From an uncultured delta proteobacterium (GTDB lineage: Bacteria > Myxococcota_A > Polyangia > Polyangiales > Ga0077539): DNA of 37,406 nt. The stretch spans positions 1-37,406 of the forward strand of contig CAIOSS010000042.1 of the NCBI GenBank assembly GCA_903860995.1, read 5' to 3'. Shown in pieces: positions 33,285 to 37,406 of the stretch. Below the pieces are notes generated by a model. It was not told where the DNA came from. It did no database searches and worked only from the letters and a program-made list of their open reading frames with translations. The first letter of the stretch is position 1. Each line of letters starts with the position of its first letter. Position numbers and translations under genes: made by a program.

Positions 33285-33881
33285 TCACCACGCCCAGAGG
33301 GTCGCCAGCGCGAGCTCGATCGCGTCGAAGGGCTCCGCGCGCACGACCGCATCGCCGCTCGCGCTCAACACCAGCAGCCACCCGTCGGCGGTGCGCCGGA
33401 ACACCTCGATGCCCTGCGCTTCAGGGTCGACCATCCAGGCGTGCGCGGCGCCGTGGCGGAAGTACATCGGCATCTTCTTGAAGCGGTCGTGGCGCTGCGT
33501 GGACGGCGACCTCACCTCGCACACCCAGTCGGGCACGACGTCGATCGTCGACGCGGCGGGCATCGTCGGCAGGCGCTCGCGGTGCCACCCGGCCAGGTCG
33601 GGAACCACCAGATCGGGCCGCGCGCCGAGGCGCAGTTCGGGCTCCGGGAGGATGATCCAGCCGCCCGGTCCGCCGCGGCCCCAGCGGAACGGGGGCGAGA
33701 GCGACTGGTCGACCACCGAGGCCGCGCTCGCGTGACGTGGCGCCGACCGGGGCAGCATGGAGAGCTCGCCGTCGATGATCTCGGCGACGACGTTCTCGGG
33801 GGCGCGGCGCCACGCATCGACGACCTCGGCGGGGAGGTTGGGGTACTCCGGGTCGATGACTCCCGCGGGGTCGGACGCCAT
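33285..33881 (-). CDS. Uma2-family (DUF820) PD-(D/E)xK-fold protein
   Basis: 198 residues from the ATG at 33881 (MASDPAGVIDPEYP). Family features: an opening with EIIDGELSMLP, then LRLGARPDLVVPDLAGW with the active-site Asp, then VCEVRSPSTQRHDRFKKM with Glu and the family SPST-R-D motif, and HAWMVDPEAQGIEVFR. The usual E-x-L/K position is Glu-Val-Arg here. These proteins share the restriction-endonuclease fold and are abundant in Myxococcota and cyanobacteria; their biological role is largely unknown. It is convergent with the 255-residue gene and close to the McrB module, but paralogues are usually scattered, so a link is not proven. Confidence 0.9.
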   Translation of the reverse strand: MASDPAGVIDPEYPNLPAEVVDAWRRAPENVVAEIIDGELSMLPRSAPRHASAASVVDQSLSPPFRWGRGGPGGWIILPEPELRLGARPDLVVPDLAGWHRERLPTMPAASTIDVVPDWVCEVRSPSTQRHDRFKKMPMYFRHGAAHAWMVDPEAQGIEVFRRTADGWLLVLSASGDAVVRAEPFDAIELALATLWAW

Positions 33882-33948
33882 GGCCCACGGTATCACGCGC
33901 CCCGCGCCGACCGATCGGGCCCAGCGGGGCGCCGCGCCCGCCGTTGGT

Positions 33949-34420
33949 TCAGCCTTCCGCGAAGACGGCGTCGAGCATCGCGGCGCCGAGCGCGCGGTCG
34001 GCCCAGCGCTCGATGAGATCAGCTGCTCCATCACCGACGGGTGCGGCATGGCCAGAATGCCCGCCTGCGTCGCCCGGCGCGCGAGGTCCACCGCGCGAGG
34101 ACCGTGCGGACCCTGCATCACCCACGCGGCGAACACCGCCATCTCCGGTGTCCCCCGGGCGAGGATGGCCTCGGCCTCGGTCGGTCCGAGGAGCAGCCAC
34201 GATGACCCATGAGCTCCCGTCGCGGAGCACGAGGTCCGGCAATGACCTCCACGGAAAACGCGGCCCGAAGCGGTTGCGGGAGACCTCCTTCGGGGTCTCA
34301 GGGCCGACCGACAGACTCGTTGCCGAGCAGACCGAGGAGCACCCGGTACGGCAGCGGAAGCTCCGGGTGCCACTCGAAGCGCGCCCGCTCGAACCACTGC
34401 ACCCAGTAGGGGAGAGGCGA
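33949..34420 (-). pseudogene. Multiply frameshifted remnant(s) of unrecognised gene(s)
   Basis: Minus-strand protein-like pieces occur in different frames: WVQWFERARFEWHPELPLPY ending in a stop at 34298; SSWLLLGPTEAEAILARGTP running on through VFAAWVMQGPHGPRA to HPSVMEQLI (about 34210-34020); and, after a frame change near 34015, LIERWADRALGAAMLDAVF with a stop at 33949. The last two pieces join into one sensible sequence. The first resembles a 'FERARFEyHPE' segment seen in secreted proteins. No intact product is possible, and the region ends at the 56-bp repeat. Confidence 0.5.
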
Positions 34421-34471
34421 ACCAACGCGGCACCCTCGCTGCCACGGATCCGCTGCAGTGACCGAAACACC
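34416..34471. repeat. 56-bp repeat, copy 2 (first copy at 13764-13819)
   Basis: This copy is 49/56 identical to the one 20.6 kb upstream, in the same orientation, and lies just before an IS66 transposase fragment. The 23-bp left block and the CGGATCCGCTGC core are unchanged between copies. It abuts a frameshifted gene remnant on its left, as would be expected of a mobile-element end. Confidence 0.75.
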
Positions 34472-34519
34472 TATGATCCGTTGTACCCCTACCCGCGAGC
34501 ATTGGCAGAAGCTCACAGG

Positions 34520-35174
34520 CCGCCGCCTTGGCGACTCGGCCCGCAAGCTCCTGATCCACTTCCGGGGCGTGCTCGTGGTCGACCGCTGGCGCGCCTACGC
34601 GGGCGTGACGGTGGCGGCCTGGCAGTACTGCTGGGCGCACCTGAAGCGCGATTGGGAGAAGTTCCGGCTGCGCGGCGGGGAGGACGCCGAGCTCGCCGAA
34701 CGCCTCGCCCGCGAGACCGACCGTCTCTTCACCCGGTGGCACTGGGTGAAGCAGGGACGGCGCGACCGGGCGTGGTTGCAACGCTCGGTGGCGAAGCTCA
34801 AGCGCACCTTCCGACGGCTGCTCGAAGCGGGCGTCGAGACGGCGTCGGAGAAGACCCGTGGGACGTGCGGCGAACTGCTGGCGACCTTCGAGCGGATGTG
34901 GACCTTCGTCGACCACGAGGGCGTGCCGCCGACGAACCACTTCGCCGAGCAGCAGATCCGACACGGGGTCATCTGGAGGAAGACGAGCGTCGGCAGCGAC
35001 AGCGAACGGGGCTGCCTGTTCGCGGGGATAATCCTGACCGTCGTGGCCACTTGCCGTCAGCATGGTCGTGACGTGTTTGCATTCCTCGTCGAGGCCGTGA
35101 CAACGAAGCTACGCGGCCTCGCAGCTCCGTCGCTTGTGCCGCTCGAGCTGGCCACCAGCGCCGCTACGGCCTGA
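34520..35174 (+). pseudogene. tnpC: IS66-family transposase (TnpC) 3' fragment
   Basis: From about 34520 the frame matches the C-terminal half of IS66 DDE transposases: FRGVLVVDRWRAY (second catalytic Asp region), QYCWAHLKRD, then PTNHFAEQQIRHGVIWRKTS (with the catalytic Glu and N-x-x-E-Q pattern), GSDSERG and a normal TGA end. The N-terminal half with the zinc finger and first Asp is missing. The ATG at 34458 is fortuitous, because the preceding bases belong to the 56-bp repeat. It points toward the ISAs1 copy at 35314. Confidence 0.85.
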
Positions 35175-35313
35175 ACGATTACTGTGGGTTTTCAGGGTTC
35201 ATTCCGGATCCCTGCTGAGCGCGCCAATCCAGGGTGCTCCAAGTACGCAAATTATGCGTTTTTTGGATGGGGTTGGGATCGACAGGAGGCGAGGGCTTCG
35301 TTACGGTTGAGCC

Positions 35314-36534
35314 CAGGGCGGCTGCACCAAAATCACTTGATTCCCAGCGAAAGTACATGTTCGAGATACTCGATACTTCGCCCCGCCTTGGCGCGCTTCG
35401 CGGCGACTCCCCGGATCCTCTTCCCTCGTCGACAGGTATCGTCTCGGACGAGGAGAGTCAGCGCCATCCCACGGATCGCGGCAAGGTTCGCCGCGGCGTT
35501 GGCCTCGTGAACGGCGCATCGGTCCTCTCCCATCTGCACGTCGAGCGTCCAGTGCAGGCCGTTCTCGATGCCCCAGTGTTCGCGGGCGCTCTTGGCCAGT
35601 CGCTTGGCCGACGGCGCCAGACTCGACAGGAAGACGTGCAGCTCGCACGAGGTCTTGTCCCTCACCGTGCGAGTGCGCTCGACGAACGTGATGCTCCGGA
35701 GCGACGGCCACTCGTCGCCCGGAAGCACACAGACCTTCGACGGGATCGACCATGCCTCGCGCGTCTCGATCCGCCCGTGGCTCTCGTTCTCCGCCCGGCT
35801 GTGGCGCACGGTCACCCCGGCGAACCCGTCGGCGCGCGCGGTCGTGAAGTAGCCCATGGCCACCTCGTAGGCCGCGCCGCGATTGGCCTTCAGGTGGAGC
35901 AGATAGTCCGCCTCCCGCGCCACGATCGCCTGCGCCGTCTCGCGGCAGCAGTGCGCCGCGTCGGCGGTCACCAACGCGCCCTTGAGTTCCAGCACCGCGA
36001 GCAGATCGCGCATCCCCGCGATCTCCTCGGGCGCGCCCTCGACGGCGTGCTGGGCCAACAGCAGGCGCTGCTCGCACGCCCACACGTTGACCAGGTGGAG
36101 CTTCGATCCGAGCGCGGCCCGAGCCAGCGCGCCCCGCAGGGTCTTGCCGTCGAAGGCGACGACCTGCCCGGCGAGGCACTCCGCGAGGCTCTTGACCCAC
36201 GACTGCATGCACGCCCCGAACGCCTTCGCGTTCAGCGACTGGAACGTCCGGTAGAAGGTGCTCTCCGAGGGCACGCCGTTGGGCATGTCGAGGAACGTCG
36301 CGAACCATTCCTTCCGATCCTCCGCGAAGTCCTCGATCTCTTCCCAACCCTCGGCCCCGCCGATCACCGCGACCACCGCCATCAGGACGATCGTCAACAG
36401 CGGGTGGTCGGTGCGGCCGACGACCCGAGGGTCTTCAAGAGACTCGAAGTGCTGCCTGATCTTGCTGGAGCTCCGCATCGGCTCCGACTACGGGAAACCC
36501 GCAAAAACTCAAGCGTTTTGATGCAGCCGCCCTG
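35314..36534 (-). mobile_element. Complete ISAs1-family insertion sequence
   Basis: A 1221-bp element bounded by terminal inverted repeats that start CAGGGCGGCTGCA at both ends. The first 13 bases are identical; the arms match at 18 of 19, then share CTTGA with a one-base offset. One transposase gene fills it. The right end falls inside an IS66 tnpC reading frame. The left flank (35175-35313) is unrelated to tnpC and no direct duplication of the flanks is visible, so the locus was rearranged after insertion. Those 139 bp hold no gene. Confidence 0.88.
35333..36478 (-). CDS. ISAs1-family (IS4-like) DDE transposase
   Basis: 381 residues, full length for the family. N-terminal DUF4338/DDE_Tnp_1-associated region: FESLEDPRVVGRTDHPLLTI, then SESTFYRTF. 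First catalytic Asp in VVAFDGKTLRGA; second in LVTADAAHCCRETA; Glu in the C-terminal REHWGIENGLHWTLDV with QMGEDRC. The stop codon lies inside the left terminal repeat, as usual for compact elements. No frameshift or internal stop is present, so the transposase may be active. Confidence 0.93.
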   Translation of the reverse strand: MRSSSKIRQHFESLEDPRVVGRTDHPLLTIVLMAVVAVIGGAEGWEEIEDFAEDRKEWFATFLDMPNGVPSESTFYRTFQSLNAKAFGACMQSWVKSLAECLAGQVVAFDGKTLRGALARAALGSKLHLVNVWACEQRLLLAQHAVEGAPEEIAGMRDLLAVLELKGALVTADAAHCCRETAQAIVAREADYLLHLKANRGAAYEVAMGYFTTARADGFAGVTVRHSRAENESHGRIETREAWSIPSKVCVLPGDEWPSLRSITFVERTRTVRDKTSCELHVFLSSLAPSAKRLAKSAREHWGIENGLHWTLDVQMGEDRCAVHEANAAANLAAIRGMALTLLVRDDTCRRGKRIRGVAAKRAKAGRSIEYLEHVLSLGIK

Positions 36535-36788
36535 AGGATGCCCTGGAGGATGCCCTGCTCCTCGGGCGCGAAGCGCTCGGAGCTTCGGCCGTAGGGCTTT
36601 CGTAGCGCCGCGAGGAGGCGATGCTGCGTCGCCTCGTTGTGGTTGCGAAGGCGAGAGATCAGGTCGAAGAGGAGATCGAGCGCCCCGGCGGTGTCGCCGC
36701 CCGCGAGCACCCTCTCGATGTGCCCGCGCACCGCGTCGAGGTCATCGGCGCGCTTGGGGAGTGGGAGGTGGGCCGCGGGCTGATCCAT
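36535..36788 (-). pseudogene. tnpC: IS66 TnpC transposase, 5' fragment interrupted by ISAs1
   Basis: The ATG at 36788 (MDQPAAHLPLP) opens the N-terminal coiled-coil/helical part of an IS66 transposase: DDLDAVRGHIERVLAG, then RKPYGRSSERFAPEEQG, the conserved 'KP-GR-SER' junction. After about 84 codons the frame enters the ISAs1 terminal repeat. The end includes a duplicated AGGATGCCCTGG (36535 onward), giving GILQGIL. The DDE core is lost. Confidence 0.85.
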
Positions 36789-36854
36789 GAAGGATGTCCT
36801 GCGTGTAATGCCTTTGAGGCATTCACGCAATCGATACTTCGTGGCGATTGTCGA

Positions 36855-37226
36855 TTATCGAGAGTGCGTATCGGAGGGAGGAGTCCAGCGCGCTCGACGG
36901 CGTGACCGATGGAGGTCGATGCCTTCGAGGATGAGCGTGAGCTCCGGGGACTCGAGGTCGAAGTGCGTCGCGCCGGGCGCGACCTCCTTCGGGAGGCGGA
37001 AGCAGCCGCGCTCAAGACGCTTCGTGATCAGCACAAATCCAGTGCGATCCCAGAAGAGTACTTTGATCTGATGGCGACGCTTGCTGATGAAGCAGAAGAC
37101 GTGTCCCGACAGGGGTTGAATTGCCATGTCGGAGAGAACGGTCCCGGCGAGCGAATCGATGCCTCGACGTCCATCGACGGGCGTGGTGGCGAGGTAGATC
37201 CGAACCGAGGGCGGTAGCGTCAGCAC
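36855..37226 (-). CDS. tnpB: IS66-family TnpB accessory protein
   Basis: 123 residues with the IS66 Orf2 signature: LTLPPSVRIYLATTPVDGRRG, then PLSGHVFCFISKRRHQIKVL and WDRTGFVLITKRLERGCFRL. It is required for IS66 transposition in studied members, although its biochemical role is not settled. The GTG start at 37226 overlaps the tnpA stop by seven bases. It appears intact. Confidence 0.93.
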   Translation of the reverse strand: MLTLPPSVRIYLATTPVDGRRGIDSLAGTVLSDMAIQPLSGHVFCFISKRRHQIKVLFWDRTGFVLITKRLERGCFRLPKEVAPGATHFDLESPELTLILEGIDLHRSRRRARWTPPSDTHSR

Positions 37227-37406
37227 GCGCGGACCTCGCGCAGGACGTCGAGCAGTCGCGCCAGGCTGGTGGGGTCGAAGGACGGCGGCACACGGACGAG
37301 CACACCATCGGGCAGGACGAGCTCGATCGGGGCCGCGGGCGGCGTCGTCGTCGATGCCGAGCGCGAAGGCGGGGTCGCCGCGACCCGCACGGGCAGGAAC
37401 GTCACC
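37220..37406 (-). CDS. tnpA: IS66-family TnpA C-terminus (5' end outside window)
   Basis: The visible 61 residues (FLPVRVAATPP, then IELVLPDGVLVRVPPSF and DPTSLARLLDVLREVRAC) match the C-terminal end of IS66 Orf1/TnpA, a helix-turn-helix protein. The reading frame is open to the right edge of the window, so the start is not seen. The stop overlaps tnpB, as in other IS66 elements. Confidence 0.85.
   Translation of the reverse strand, partial: VTFLPVRVAATPPSRSASTTTPPAAPIELVLPDGVLVRVPPSFDPTSLARLLDVLREVRAC

Larger units (their letters stand above)
36535..37406 (-). mobile_element. IS66-family element, interrupted and running off the window
   Basis: Three IS66 genes in normal order on the minus strand (tnpA tail, tnpB, tnpC start) show an IS66 element whose left end lies beyond 37406 and whose tnpC is cut at 36534 by the ISAs1 insertion. 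The remaining tnpC and the distal terminal repeat do not follow on the other side in the expected orientation. Confidence 0.85.

Noticed and set aside
32439..33881. Toxin-antitoxin pair next to the restriction genes
   Set aside because: The two genes are convergent and too large, and neither has a toxin or antitoxin motif.
36909..37217. Plus-strand 102-codon frame opposite tnpB
   Set aside because: It is antisense to a clear IS66 TnpB and has no motif of its own.

Overview
This GC-rich window has strong codon bias toward G or C at third positions. Its gene set is large hybrid kinases, a compact chemosensory operon, cysteine-rich repeat lipoproteins and worn-down insertion sequences. That mix suggests a member of the Myxococcota (Polyangia or Sandaracinus-like). 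This is an inference from style and gene content; there is no rRNA or tRNA here to fix it.

Positions 1-11.9 kb are signal transduction. The tail of an RsbT-like ATPase is followed on the plus strand by a hybrid histidine kinase (HisKA-HATPase-REC-REC-Hpt). A seven-gene chemosensory operon on the minus strand then reads cheA, cheW, globin-coupled chemoreceptor, cheY, cheB, cheR, cheX, with overlapping or near-overlapping genes. The receptor is soluble and carries a haem-globin sensor domain, so the likely stimulus is oxygen or another gas. Upstream of cheA, after about 640 bp without a gene, a second CheY-like regulator and a CheX/CheC-like protein run on the plus strand.

Positions 11.9-14.7 kb hold transposon debris: an internally deleted ISKra4-like transposase, an IS21 istA start with its terminal direct repeats, and one copy of a 56-bp element that recurs at 34.4 kb. 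An unrecognised 298-residue protein gene lies among them.

Positions 14.7-28.8 kb are accessory metabolism and surface proteins. They include a translationally coupled flavin monooxygenase and PLP aminotransferase pair, and a membrane diguanylate cyclase. A 1475-residue lipoprotein has 23 cysteine-rich 43-residue repeats capped by a sulfatase-modifying-factor fold. It is divergent from an MBL-fold hydrolase, and their start codons overlap. An AraC regulator with a small lipoprotein is divergent from a carotenoid oxygenase, with a perfect palindrome between them. Decayed coding fragments and a nested inverted-repeat (MITE-like) element follow.

Positions 28.8-33.9 kb look like a small defence cassette. 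An EVE-winged-helix-McrB-type AAA+ NTPase is coupled to a PD-(D/E)xK nuclease that does not look like classical McrC, giving a type IV (modified-DNA) restriction module. A divergent 255-residue protein and a Uma2 nuclease-fold protein lie next to it. The rest (33.9-37.4 kb) is nested mobile DNA: a complete ISAs1-family element (35314-36534) with clear terminal inverted repeats sits in the tnpC gene of an IS66 element that runs off the right edge, and an unlinked IS66 tnpC 3' fragment lies on its other side.
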